Made by a program: the position numbers and the translations under genes. DNA of 10,918 bases from JBMNOI01 sp050942995 (GTDB lineage: Bacteria > Chloroflexota > Anaerolineae > UBA1429). Below, one piece after another: positions 1-6,680 of this stretch (the first letter of the stretch is position 1; the number at the start of each line of letters is the position of its first letter). Under the pieces are notes generated by a model. The model had not been told where the DNA came from. It did not search any database and saw only the letters and a list, made by a program, of their open reading frames with translations. Location: NCBI GenBank assembly GCA_050942995.1, contig JBMNOI010000129.1:1-10918 (forward strand), given 5' to 3'.

Positions 1-7
1 AACGCCG

Positions 8-91
8 GTGCTGTACTCAGCGCAGTGCTGTACTCAGCGCAGTGCTGTACTCAGCGCAGTGCTGTACTCAGCGCAGTGCTGTACTCAGCGC
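8..91. repeat. 17-bp tandem repeat array, about 4.9 copies
   Basis: The unit GTGCTGTACTCAGCGCA is repeated without change at 8-24, 25-41, 42-58 and 59-75, followed by 16 bases of a fifth copy at 76-91. The seven bases before position 8 and the bases after 91 do not continue the unit, so the array is bounded on both sides. Within each unit GTGCTG can pair with CAGCGC around a TACT loop (six pairs, one of them G-T), so 16 of the 17 bases form a small hairpin and the copies can also pair with each other. The array starts four bases beyond the stop codon of the minus-strand gene ending at 96, so it would lie in that gene's 3' untranslated region. Confidence 0.95.
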
Positions 92-95
92 CAGC

Positions 96-908
96 CTACG
101 GCCCCGTCGCGCGGACATACTCTGCCACGTCGACGTTATAGACCATCTCTTCCACCGTGAGCACCGCCCAGGGTGTGCCCTCGTCGATCCAGGTCAATGC
201 CCCCACCACCGGCAGCGGGTGGCCGTCCACCTCGCCCCAATCTCGCACCTCGTTCAGCCAGAGCACCTTGTGCTCGCCATCGGCCTCTTTGTAGCGCATC
301 GATTCCAACATCTGAAGCATCCCGCTCTCGGGATCAAAGCGCGCGATAAACGTTTGCTCCTCCTCACCAAAGGGCACCACCAGCGCCGCCGTTTCGTCAT
401 CCACCGGCTCCCAGCGCACCCGCGGGTCCGTCACCAGCAGAGCCGGAAACCACACCGACTCGGCCCACAGTCCCAGGTTGGCGCCCTGGTCGATCCTGGG
501 CCCCTCGCTCACGCCAAAGGGCAGTTCCAGCCGGGCGCGCCCGTCCAAATAATGCTCGTTGACGGTGAGTATCGGCACGCTGAATAGGGTGGCCTCGATA
601 TAGTGGCGATAGCCCTCTCCGGCGATGTGGGTAAAGCGGAACCTCGTTGGGAGGGTGAGGGGCCCCGCCGGCCGCATGGTGGCCCTTCCGGTGATGACGG
701 CCGACTTGATGACGGGCACCGTGTCGCCGTACACCTGTCGGTAGAATCGATCCACCGGCGCCGGCAACCCCTGAGGCAGCGGCACCCTTTCCACGGGTGG
801 CGTGCGCTCTGCATACGGTGCAAAGGGACGCGGCCGGATGAGCAATCCCGCTCCACCCAGTAACAGCAGCGCCAGCAAAATGCCGGCAATGATCGTTATA
901 CCTTTCAT
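96..908 (-). CDS. Membrane-anchored DUF6544-like protein
   Basis: A 270-residue protein of unknown function. Residues 5-23 form one hydrophobic segment (IIAGILLALLLLGGAGLLI), probably an N-terminal membrane anchor or uncleaved signal. The rest looks like a soluble beta-rich domain. The stretch with DQGANLGLWAESVWFPALL, followed by conserved-looking tryptophans and a C-terminal region rich in W, E and D, resembles the DUF6544 family; this is recognised from memory. The ATG at 908 was chosen because the frame further upstream lies inside the RDD gene, GGAG at 915-918 is well placed, and the ATG overlaps the upstream stop in an ATGA arrangement (905-908), a sign of translational coupling. It is the last gene of the minus-strand membrane cluster. 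The function cannot be deduced; a role in envelope maintenance with the RDD protein is only a guess from the neighbours. Confidence 0.8.
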   Translation of the reverse strand: MKGITIIAGILLALLLLGGAGLLIRPRPFAPYAERTPPVERVPLPQGLPAPVDRFYRQVYGDTVPVIKSAVITGRATMRPAGPLTLPTRFRFTHIAGEGYRHYIEATLFSVPILTVNEHYLDGRARLELPFGVSEGPRIDQGANLGLWAESVWFPALLVTDPRVRWEPVDDETAALVVPFGEEEQTFIARFDPESGMLQMLESMRYKEADGEHKVLWLNEVRDWGEVDGHPLPVVGALTWIDEGTPWAVLTVEEMVYNVDVAEYVRATGP

Positions 909-1387
909 AGAGTTCTCCGTTTCGCGCCGTGTCTTTGTCGCACCCGCACCACGCGCGTATCGGCGATGCGATCGCCTATACGGGCGCATTCCGGCGAGCG
1001 CACGATAGTGACGATGCCGATGATGTTGAATGCCGGCAGGCCGTCGATGAAGCGTAGCAGGTTGCGAAAGGCGCCACGCTTCAGGCCGGGCCGCCCGCCA
1101 TCCGGGCGCACTACGCGTAGCCCCATCGCCCGCTTGCCCACCGTTGCTCCCGTCAGCCCCTCGGCCAGGGAAAAGTAGGCAAACATGGCGATGAGAAAGG
1201 CGATACACAACGGGTCGGTGATGAACAATCCCGAGACCCATCGGTGGTCGGTGGCGCTCATCAGCCACACCCCCTTGACCAGCCGTGTGATGGGAAAGAA
1301 TACGCCGCACAGCAGCAGGCCGTCGACGGCCAGCGCGGCCAGGCGCGGCCCCAGCCCGGCGTAGGATGCTCCTTCGGGCGTCTTCAT
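905..1387 (-). CDS. RDD family membrane protein
   Basis: A 160-residue integral membrane protein with the RDD family pattern: YAGLGPRLAALAVDGLLL near the N-terminus (Arg15 and Asp22), a second hydrophobic segment at about 54-75, the family's GKRAMGLRVVRPDG motif at about 84-97, then FRNLLRFIDGLP with the second conserved aspartate at about 115 and a third hydrophobic stretch at about 119-128. RDD proteins are poorly characterised; some are linked to ion or sodium/proton exchange, but the substrate here is unknown. The start is supported by AGGAG at 1396-1400, eight bases before the ATG. The stop overlaps the start of the next gene by four bases, so the two are probably co-translated. The C-terminal tail is short and very basic. 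Confidence 0.88.
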   Translation of the reverse strand: MKTPEGASYAGLGPRLAALAVDGLLLCGVFFPITRLVKGVWLMSATDHRWVSGLFITDPLCIAFLIAMFAYFSLAEGLTGATVGKRAMGLRVVRPDGGRPGLKRGAFRNLLRFIDGLPAFNIIGIVTIVRSPECARIGDRIADTRVVRVRQRHGAKRRTL

Positions 1388-1445
1388 GATTGGTGACTCC
1401 TATCTTTCGATGGATAATGGTTCCTGTCGGGATGGGGCGTCACAT

Positions 1446-1718
1446 TCAGAGCCAGGGTGCCGCCAGTATCGCGATGATGAGCAAAAGCCCTCCCACGGCG
1501 ATGGCCAGACCGACACCGGCGCCCTCAACCTTTTGCTTCCTCTCATTCACCATTTGGACGATCGTTGCGGCGATCAGCCCCAGTGATACGCCTATCCCGA
1601 TGTTGTCAAAAATGATCCCCAAAGATGTACCCAGGCTGACGCCCAGGGCGATACAAGTTCCAAAGCTTGTCCTGGCGCCGTATGCCCTCTTGTTCGATAA
1701 TTATTCCCTTTGACTCAT
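1446..1718 (-). pseudogene. Glycine-zipper-like small membrane protein with an in-frame TAA at codon 6
   Basis: Read on the minus strand from the ATG at 1716-1718, the frame gives MSQRE, then TAA (1701-1703), then continues open for 84 more codons to a TGA at 1446-1448. The continuation is clearly protein-like: NKRAYGARTSFGTCIALG, then VSLGTSLGIIFDNIGIGVSL with glycines at regular spacing, a charged loop NERKQK, and a second hydrophobic segment ending in LAAPWL. This resembles the small glycine-rich 'NKxAYG...GIALGVALG..LDN' membrane proteins seen in many bacteria. GGTGAGG lies just before the ATG, and the gene starts 5 bases after the preceding gene stops. No ATG, GTG or TTG lies between the stop and the first membrane segment. 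A single base change (for example AAA to TAA) would explain it, so this is either a recent nonsense mutation, a sequence error, or a gene using readthrough. Confidence 0.6.
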
Positions 1719-1723
1719 GGTCC

Positions 1724-1993
1724 TCACCTTGCGTTGTTTGTGTCGTAGGTGGCTTTGTGGCGGGTTCTGGCTTGTTCAAAATGCGAACAGATGGGCCACA
1801 GAGCGGCGTTCGGGCGCGCCACCAGCTCCGAACCAGAGGCGATTGCCTCTCCGCTGCAGCCCGGCAGATTGTACCTGTTGATCTCTTCATCGCTCCGGGG
1901 TGCCGGCTCAAAGGCCACCGGCCGGCGCGCGGCGCATCCTGCAGGTGCAATGGCGAAGAACAAAACCACGACGATGCATCTGAGTGTGCGCAC
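1724..1993 (-). CDS. Putative small lipoprotein
   Basis: An 89-residue frame starting at a GTG (1991-1993): MRTLRCIVVVLFFAIAPAGC, then a polar tail. Two arginines before a hydrophobic stretch at residues 6-16 and a cysteine after APAG at position 20 fit a lipoprotein signal peptide, although the residue at -3 is proline instead of the usual Leu/Val/Ile. The mature part has no recognised domain. The GTG was preferred to in-frame starts further upstream because a TATAAT box lies only 23 bases upstream of it, inside the longer frame, and because the purine-rich GGGAAGAAGGG before the GTG could serve as a weak ribosome binding site. It would be the first gene of the minus-strand cluster, 5 bases from the glycine-rich gene. 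The product could also be a spurious frame; no homologue is recognised. Confidence 0.45.
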   Translation of the reverse strand: MRTLRCIVVVLFFAIAPAGCAARRPVAFEPAPRSDEEINRYNLPGCSGEAIASGSELVARPNAALWPICSHFEQARTRHKATYDTNNAR

Positions 1994-2015
1994 GATTCCC
2001 TTCTTCCCGCGTTTT

Positions 2016-2044
2016 ATTATAGCGACCCGGGCGAACAGTACACC
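2016..2044 (-). promoter_or_regulatory. Promoter of the minus-strand membrane cluster
   Basis: A perfect TATAAT lies on the minus strand at 2016-2021. The hexamer 17 bases further upstream (2039-2044, GGTGTA) is a poor -35 match, so an activator or extended contacts may be needed. Transcription would start near 2009, leaving about 16 bases before the GTG of the putative lipoprotein. Confidence 0.5.
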
Positions 2045-2065
2045 CGACGACTGGCCGATTGGATT

Positions 2066-2083
2066 CCTACCCGATCGGGTAGG
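2066..2083. promoter_or_regulatory. 18-bp perfect palindrome, candidate operator
   Basis: CCTACCCGATCGGGTAGG is identical on both strands with no spacer, which suits a dimeric DNA-binding protein better than an RNA hairpin. It lies about 22 bp upstream of the poor -35 hexamer of the minus-strand promoter, a position typical of an activator site. It is also upstream of the plus-strand promoter at 2274, but 190 bp away. The remaining sequence between 1994 and 2220 shows no convincing gene; it also holds the 13-bp dyad ATCTTC-T-GAAGAT at 2157-2169. Confidence 0.5.
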
Positions 2084-2219
2084 GAGGCCTACAGGCGGTT
2101 GGTGTGGGCACATCGGCGCCGGGGCCCAGGGCTGCAGCAAAAGTCGCAAAACAACCATCTTCTGAAGATAGCGAACACAGATCGTGTGCTTTCCTCATGA
2201 ACCGTTCGTTCTTGGCAGA

Positions 2220-2258
2220 GACCTTTGGAAGGTAATGCCGGACAATGACGCAACTCTG
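2220..2258 (+). promoter_or_regulatory. Conserved upstream block, copy 1
   Basis: These 39 bases align without gaps to 7254-7292 with 31 identities. The first part is a dyad, ACCTT-TGG-AAGGT at 2221-2233; the second part is CCGGACAATGACGCAACTCTG at 2238-2258, of which 19 of 21 bases match the other copy. The block ends 15 bases before the -35 box of the dehydratase gene, as copy 2 ends 13 bases before the -35 of the beta-galactosidase gene. This suggests a shared activator site or a duplicated promoter region. Confidence 0.55.
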
Positions 2259-2273
2259 AGTGTCAGCGCTTCA

Positions 2274-2302
2274 TTGACACCTGTCGGGCTTTGTGCTATC
2301 AC
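2274..2302 (+). promoter_or_regulatory. Promoter of the dehydratase gene
   Basis: A perfect TTGACA at 2274-2279 is followed after 17 bases by TATCAC at 2297-2302, which has four of six consensus bases. Transcription would begin near 2309, giving a leader of about 110 nt before the ATG at 2420. Confidence 0.6.
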
Positions 2303-2383
2303 CACCGGCGACACGGCATTCGATATCTCGCAGGGTGTGGGCGATATTCTGCCGGCCTCTCCCGATACCCTGCACGCTTTCCT

Positions 2384-2404
2384 GCCCGCCGCTTTCCGGC
2401 GGGC
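2384..2404 (+). promoter_or_regulatory. Strong hairpin just before the dehydratase ribosome binding site
   Basis: GCCCGCCG (2384-2391) pairs perfectly with CGGCGGGC (2397-2404) around the loop CTTTC. All pairs are GC. It ends four bases before the GAGGAG ribosome binding site at 2409-2414. There is no T-run after it, so it is not a standard terminator. It could influence ribosome loading or mRNA stability. Confidence 0.55.
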
Positions 2405-2419
2405 CTCTGAGGAGATTCC

Positions 2420-3367
2420 ATGATCGTACCGACCATCGACGATATCCGTCGCGCCGCCGAGCGCATCGCGCCCTATGCCCATCGCACCCCGGTGTTGACC
2501 TGTGACGCCCTCGACCGGCGCGCCGGCGCGCGGCTTTTCCTCAAGTGCGAGAACCTGCAAAAGGTGGGGGCGTTCAAGTTTCGTGGCGCCTGTAACGCCG
2601 TCATGTCGCTATCCGATGAGGAGGCCGACCACGGCGTGGCCACCCACTCGTCGGGCAATCACGCTCAGGCGCTGGCCCTGGCGGCCCGATTGCGCGGCAT
2701 CCCGGCCTATATCGTCATGCCCGATAACGCCCCGGCGGTGAAAAAGGCCGCCGTGGCCGGATATGGCGGGCACATCACCTTTTGCGAGCCCATCCTGCAG
2801 GCCCGCGAGAGCGCTCTGGCGCGGGTGCTGGCCGAGACCGGCGCCACCTTTGTGCATCCGTATAACGACGCCCGCGTGATCGCCGGTCAGGGCACCGCGG
2901 CGCTGGAGCTCTTGCAGGAGGTGGACGACCTCGATGTGGTGATGGCGCCGGTGGGAGGTGGAGGGCTGCTCAGCGGCACCGCACTGGCCGTGGCGGCTGT
3001 CTCGCCACGCACCCGGGTGCTGGGCGGCGAACCCGCCGCCGCCGATGACGCCTATCGCTCGCTGCATGCCGGACACATCATCCCCTCGGTGAATCCCCGC
3101 ACCATCGCCGACGGGCTGCTCACTTCTCTGGGGGAACTGACCTATGCCATCATCTGCCGCCACGTCGAGGATATCGTCACCGTGAGCGAGGAGGCCATCG
3201 TTGCCGCCATGCGTTTCGTATGGGAGCGGGCCAAGCTCGTCATCGAGCCCTCGGCCGCCGTGCCGCTGGCGGTATTCTGGGAGCAGAAGGTGGATCTGCG
3301 AGGGTTACGGGTGGGCGTGATCCTCTCGGGGGGCAACGTCGATCTGGATCGCCTGCCGTGGATGTGA
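2420..3367 (+). CDS. PLP-dependent threonine/serine dehydratase or serine racemase
   Basis: A 315-residue fold-type II PLP enzyme, cytoplasmic. Visible motifs: FLKCENLQKVGAFKFRGA with the PLP lysine at 53, SSGNHAQ at 77-83 (cofactor-binding loop; Ser78 is the equivalent of the second catalytic base in serine racemase), the phosphate-binding glycine loop VGGGGLLSG at 178-186, and SGGNVDL near the C-terminus. GEPAAADD (203-210) places Glu204, Ala208 and Asp210 in the pattern of the divalent-metal site of serine racemase and its close dehydratase relatives. There is no C-terminal ACT regulatory domain, so it is of the short catabolic or racemase type rather than the isoleucine-pathway IlvA type. 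The expected reaction is deamination of threonine or serine to the 2-oxo acid and ammonia, or serine racemisation; sequence alone does not separate these. GAGGAG at 2409-2414 supports the ATG. It is a single-gene unit with its own promoter and a terminator directly after it. Confidence 0.9.
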   Translation: MIVPTIDDIRRAAERIAPYAHRTPVLTCDALDRRAGARLFLKCENLQKVGAFKFRGACNAVMSLSDEEADHGVATHSSGNHAQALALAARLRGIPAYIVMPDNAPAVKKAAVAGYGGHITFCEPILQARESALARVLAETGATFVHPYNDARVIAGQGTAALELLQEVDDLDVVMAPVGGGGLLSGTALAVAAVSPRTRVLGGEPAAADDAYRSLHAGHIIPSVNPRTIADGLLTSLGELTYAIICRHVEDIVTVSEEAIVAAMRFVWERAKLVIEPSAAVPLAVFWEQKVDLRGLRVGVILSGGNVDLDRLPWM

Positions 3368-3387
3368 TGGCGGCTTTTTCAGTATAG

Positions 3388-3421
3388 AAAAGCACCCCTT
3401 CCGTCGGGAAGGGGCGCTTTT
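3388..3421. terminator. Bidirectional intrinsic terminator
   Basis: AAAAGC, an unpaired A, CCCCTTCC, the loop GTCG, GGAAGGGG, an unpaired C, then GCTTTT: 14 pairs with one A-C mismatch. On the plus strand the stem runs into TTTT; on the minus strand the mirrored sequence also ends in TTTT. It lies in the 74-base gap between the convergent dehydratase and metW genes and can stop transcription from both sides. Confidence 0.92.
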
Positions 3422-3441
3422 GTTCGTCGCTTCGGGCGGCC

Positions 3442-4059
3442 TCAGTCGTCGCGCCGGACTTGAAAGATGGCCAGGCCGGCGCGCCAGTTGGCCATAAAGG
3501 CGCTGATGTGCCGATCCGGCGGCGTCAGGAATATCTCCTTCTCCACCCGGAGCCGCTCCTGACGGCACAGATCGCGAAAGTCCTTTATCGTGCACAGGTG
3601 CACGTTGGGCGTATCGTACCATGTATAGGGCAACAGATCGTGCCGCGGCATGCGCCCGCCGAACATGAGCTGCATCCGCGTTCGCCAGTAGCCGAAATTC
3701 GGAAAGCTGATGATGGCGCTGTGACCCACCCTCAGCATCTCGTGGATGACGGTGGGCGGATGCTCCGTCTGTTGCAGCGTCTGGCTGAGGATGACGACAT
3801 CGAATGAACCGGCGCGAAAGTGCCCCATGCCCTCTACCATGTCGCCATGATAAACGGCCACCCCTCGCTGCAGGCATTCGGACACGGCCTGATCGTTGAT
3901 CTCGATGCCGCGTCCCGGGCAGCCTTTGTGAACCTCTAGCTCCTGCAGCAACTGGCCGTCGCCGCAGCCCAGATCGAGCACGCGGGCGCTCTCGGGCACG
4001 AGAGAGGCGATGAGTTGATAGTCCAGGCGGCGTTTGGTGGCGCGTCGATCGTGTGCCAT
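3442..4059 (-). CDS. metW: Methionine biosynthesis protein MetW
   Basis: A 205-residue SAM-methyltransferase-fold protein with the MetW signature: a start like RRLDYQLIASLVPESARVLD, motif I VLDLGCGDG at 27-35, GIEIND for motif II, GDMVEG, SFDVVILSQTLQQT, EMLRVG, and ISFPNFGYWRTRMQLMFGG followed by WYDTPNVHLCTIKDF. MetW is found next to MetX across many bacteria and is thought to be needed for, or to modulate, homoserine acylation; its own methyl acceptor is unclear. Its ATG overlaps the metX stop as TGATG at 4057-4061, and GGGAGG at 4065-4070 lies inside metX, so translation is probably coupled. It is the last gene of the operon and is followed by the terminator at 3388-3421. Confidence 0.95.
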   Translation of the reverse strand: MAHDRRATKRRLDYQLIASLVPESARVLDLGCGDGQLLQELEVHKGCPGRGIEINDQAVSECLQRGVAVYHGDMVEGMGHFRAGSFDVVILSQTLQQTEHPPTVIHEMLRVGHSAIISFPNFGYWRTRMQLMFGGRMPRHDLLPYTWYDTPNVHLCTIKDFRDLCRQERLRVEKEIFLTPPDRHISAFMANWRAGLAIFQVRRDD

Positions 4060-5282
4060 CAGCGCCTCCCGTTCCCTGTGGTTTCGGCGGCGCCGTTGGG
4101 GATGCCGCGTACTTTGCGTTGCATGTTGGCCAGGAATCCGCTCACCGCGTCGTCGAGTTGCGGGCTGGGCAACAAAAAAGCGTCGTGCCCGTAGGACGAG
4201 GGGATCTCGAAAAAGGTGGTGGGCACACCGTTGGCCTGTAGCGCACGCACCAGCTCTTTGGATTGATAGGTGGGGAAGAGCCAGTCGCTGGTAAACGAGA
4301 CCACCAGAAACTCGGCCTTTACCCCTTCCACCGCCTCGACCAGTGAGTGGTGCCCGTTGGCCAGGTCGAAATAATCCATCGCCTTGCTGATATAGAGGTA
4401 CGAGTTGGCATCGAACCGCCGCACAAAGCTATCACCCTGATAGCGCAGGTACGACTCGACCTGAAACTCGGTCTTGAAATCGTAGCCAAAGGCCTCGCGA
4501 CTCTGTAGCCGGCGGCCGAACTTTTTGTGCATCTGCTCGTCCGAGAGGTAGGTGATGTGCCCTACCATCCGGGCGATGGCCAGGCCGGCCCGGGGCGGTT
4601 CTCCCCCGTAATAATTGCCCTCGTTCCAGTTGGCGTCGGACATGATGGCCTGACGCCCCACCTCGTTAAAGGCGATCCCCTGCGCGCTCAGCCGGGCGGT
4701 GGTGGCGATGGCCAGCACCGATGCGACCCGATCGGGATAGCGCACGGCCCAGTCCAGCGCCTGCATACCCCCCATGCTGCCACCGGCCACGGCCAGCAGC
4801 CGGTCGATGCCCAGATGGTCGATGAGGTAGCGCTGAGCGCGCACCATATCGCCCACGGTGACGATGGGAAAGTCCATGGCGTAGGGCCGTCCGGTGTTCG
4901 GATTAATGCTCGCCGGGCCGGTGCTACCTTTGCAGCCGCCGATGACGTTGGAACAGATGATGAAATACTTGTTCGTGTCATACGGTTTGCCCGGGCCTAC
5001 CATGTTATCCCACCAGCCGGGTTTGCGATCATCGGGTGAATGATAGCCGGCCACGTGGGCATCGCCCGAGAGGGCATGTAGTATCAGAACGGCGTTATCG
5101 CGTTGTGGCGACAGCTCGCCATAGGTCTCATAGGCCAGGGTGATCGGCGAGAGCGATTGTCCGCAATCCAACTCGAGCGCCGGTTCGTCCCAGGTGTAGT
5201 ATTGGGTCTGGACGAGGCCCACGCTATGAGCCCCGCCCAGTTTTGAATTTTCGTCTACAATAATCTCGTCATCCAGCGCCAC
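4059..5282 (-). CDS. metX: Homoserine O-acetyltransferase MetX
   Basis: A 407-residue alpha/beta-hydrolase-fold acyltransferase that transfers an acyl group from acyl-CoA to the hydroxyl of L-homoserine, the committed step of methionine synthesis. Motifs: LAYETYGEL and VLILHALSGDAH near the N-terminus, NVIGGCKGSTGPASINP at about 112-128, nucleophile Ser169 in AGGSMGG, Asp333 in SFTSDWLFP and His366 in SSYGHDAFLL, which complete the triad. The length and the GCKGSTGP pattern fit the acetyl-CoA type, but some MetX proteins use succinyl-CoA and this cannot be excluded. The start is a GTG (5280-5282); GGAGG at 5290-5294 is seven bases upstream and no better start is seen. It begins 15 bases after metY stops. 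Confidence 0.95.
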   Translation of the reverse strand: MALDDEIIVDENSKLGGAHSVGLVQTQYYTWDEPALELDCGQSLSPITLAYETYGELSPQRDNAVLILHALSGDAHVAGYHSPDDRKPGWWDNMVGPGKPYDTNKYFIICSNVIGGCKGSTGPASINPNTGRPYAMDFPIVTVGDMVRAQRYLIDHLGIDRLLAVAGGSMGGMQALDWAVRYPDRVASVLAIATTARLSAQGIAFNEVGRQAIMSDANWNEGNYYGGEPPRAGLAIARMVGHITYLSDEQMHKKFGRRLQSREAFGYDFKTEFQVESYLRYQGDSFVRRFDANSYLYISKAMDYFDLANGHHSLVEAVEGVKAEFLVVSFTSDWLFPTYQSKELVRALQANGVPTTFFEIPSSYGHDAFLLPSPQLDDAVSGFLANMQRKVRGIPNGAAETTGNGRR

Positions 5283-5297
5283 AATGGTTCCTCCGCG

Positions 5298-6575
5298 TCA
5301 GATCGTTGCCAGGGCCTGCCCCAGATCGGCCAGGATGTCGTCGATCGACTCGATGCCGATAGAAAGCCGCACAAAATCGGGCGTCACCCCCGCCTGCGCC
5401 TGCTCCGCCTCGCTCAACTGCTGGTGGGTGGTCGAGGCCGGATGGATGGCCAGGCTGCGGGCGTCGCCGATGTTGGCCAGATGGCTAAAGAGCTGCAGTT
5501 TTTCGATAAAGCGCCGCCCGGCGGCCATACCGCCCTGTACGCCAAAGCCGACCAACCCGCTGGCGCCATCTGGCAGGTACTTTTGCGCCCGCGCATAGGA
5601 GGGATGGCTCTCCAGCCCCGGGTAGAGCACCCAGCTCACCTTTTCATGCTCGCTCAACCAGCGCGCCACCGCCAGAGCGTTCTCCGAGTGGCGCTGCATG
5701 CGCAGGCTCAGCGTTTCGATCCCCTGCAGGATCAAAAAGGCGTTGAACGGGCTCAGGCAGGCGCCTACGTCGCGCAGCATCCGCACCCGTGCCCGCAGGG
5801 CGTAGGTCATCGGGCCAAAGGTCTCGTAAAAGCGCATGCCATGATAAGCCGGGTCCGGCTTGACAAACTCGTCAAAGCGGCCGCTGTCCCAGGGGAAGCG
5901 CCCTCCGTCTACCAGCGCGCCGCCGATCGAGTTGCCGTGCCCCCCCAGATACTTGGTCAGGCTGTGGGCGACGATATCTGCGCCATGCTCGATGGGTCGG
6001 CATAGCGCCGGCGAAGACGTGGTGTTGTCCACCATCACCGGCACGCCCCGCTCGTGCGCCACCGCCGCGATGCCCTCCAGATCCGGTATCGTCAGCTTGG
6101 GATTGCCGATGGTTTCCAAAAAGACCACTTTGGTGCGATCGGTGATGACCGCGGCGAAATCGGCCGGCTCGTCGCTATCCACCCACACCGTATTGATGCC
6201 CATGCGCGGCAATGTGGCGCCCAGCAGCGTCACCGTGCCGCCGTACAGCCGCGTCGTCGAGACGATCTCGTCGCCCTGCCCACACAACGTCAGCAAGCCC
6301 GAGGTGATGGCCGCCATGCCGCTGGCAAAGGCCAGCCCCGCCACGCCGCCCTCTAACGCGGCCACGCGCTGCTCCAGCACGTCGGTGGTGGGGTTCATGA
6401 TGCGTGTATAGATATTACCAAACTCTTCCAGCGCAAACAGCCGTGCGGCATGGTCGCAATCTTTGAATACATAGCTGCTGGTCTGCCAGATGGGCACCGC
6501 CCGTGCCCCCGTGCCGTCGGGCGAATAGCCCGCATGCAGCGCCAATGTATCAAATCCCGTGAATTCCTTCTCCAT
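5298..6575 (-). CDS. metY: O-acetylhomoserine sulfhydrylase (Cys/Met metabolism PLP enzyme)
   Basis: A 425-residue fold-type I PLP enzyme, the usual length for O-acetylhomoserine aminocarboxypropyltransferase. It converts O-acetylhomoserine and sulfide into homocysteine. Motifs: TLALHAGYSPDGTGARAVPI at the N-terminus, YVFKD, IYTRIMNPT at 55-63, ALEGGVAGLAFASGMAA, YGGT, the cofactor aspartate in MVDNTTSSP, and the PLP lysine at 208 in AHSLTKYLGGHGNSIGG. The C-terminal half carries the family's GFGVQGG and SLAIHPASTTHQQLSEAEQ segments. The ATG at 6575 is preferred to an in-frame ATG 14 codons upstream because AAGGAG ends eight bases before it and the residues MEKEFTGFDT match the usual N-terminus. 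Its neighbours metX and metW downstream fix the pathway. Confidence 0.95.
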   Translation of the reverse strand: MEKEFTGFDTLALHAGYSPDGTGARAVPIWQTSSYVFKDCDHAARLFALEEFGNIYTRIMNPTTDVLEQRVAALEGGVAGLAFASGMAAITSGLLTLCGQGDEIVSTTRLYGGTVTLLGATLPRMGINTVWVDSDEPADFAAVITDRTKVVFLETIGNPKLTIPDLEGIAAVAHERGVPVMVDNTTSSPALCRPIEHGADIVAHSLTKYLGGHGNSIGGALVDGGRFPWDSGRFDEFVKPDPAYHGMRFYETFGPMTYALRARVRMLRDVGACLSPFNAFLILQGIETLSLRMQRHSENALAVARWLSEHEKVSWVLYPGLESHPSYARAQKYLPDGASGLVGFGVQGGMAAGRRFIEKLQLFSHLANIGDARSLAIHPASTTHQQLSEAEQAQAGVTPDFVRLSIGIESIDDILADLGQALATI

Positions 6576-6613
6576 GATCTGTTCTCCTTTGGAGAATGAT
6601 AAACAAACAGGGT

Positions 6614-6637
6614 CCATCCCCGGAAAGGGCCGGATGG
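6614..6637 (-). promoter_or_regulatory. Hairpin between the iscU-like gene and metY
   Basis: On the minus strand CCAT-CCGG-CCCTTT-CCGG-GG-ATGG forms an 8-bp stem with a two-base bulge and a six-base loop. It is followed by TGTTTGTTTA, a broken T-run. It sits in the 105-base gap of an otherwise tight operon and could act as a weak terminator or an RNA processing and stability element that sets the ratio between the first gene and metY. Confidence 0.4.
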
Positions 6638-6680
6638 AACGAGCCGATCGACCGACGTCTCGCCCGACTCTGGCGGATGA

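Noticed and set aside
8..91. CRISPR array
   Set aside because: The 17-bp units are directly adjacent, with no unique spacers between them, and no cas gene is present.
1724..2158. A longer version of the putative lipoprotein starting upstream
   Set aside because: The extra N-terminal part would span the TATAAT promoter and the 18-bp palindrome, and would place the signal peptide in the middle of the protein.
2184..2423. A 79-residue plus-strand frame before the dehydratase
   Set aside because: It contains the predicted promoter and the GC hairpin, overlaps the start of the dehydratase, lacks a ribosome binding site and has no recognisable features.
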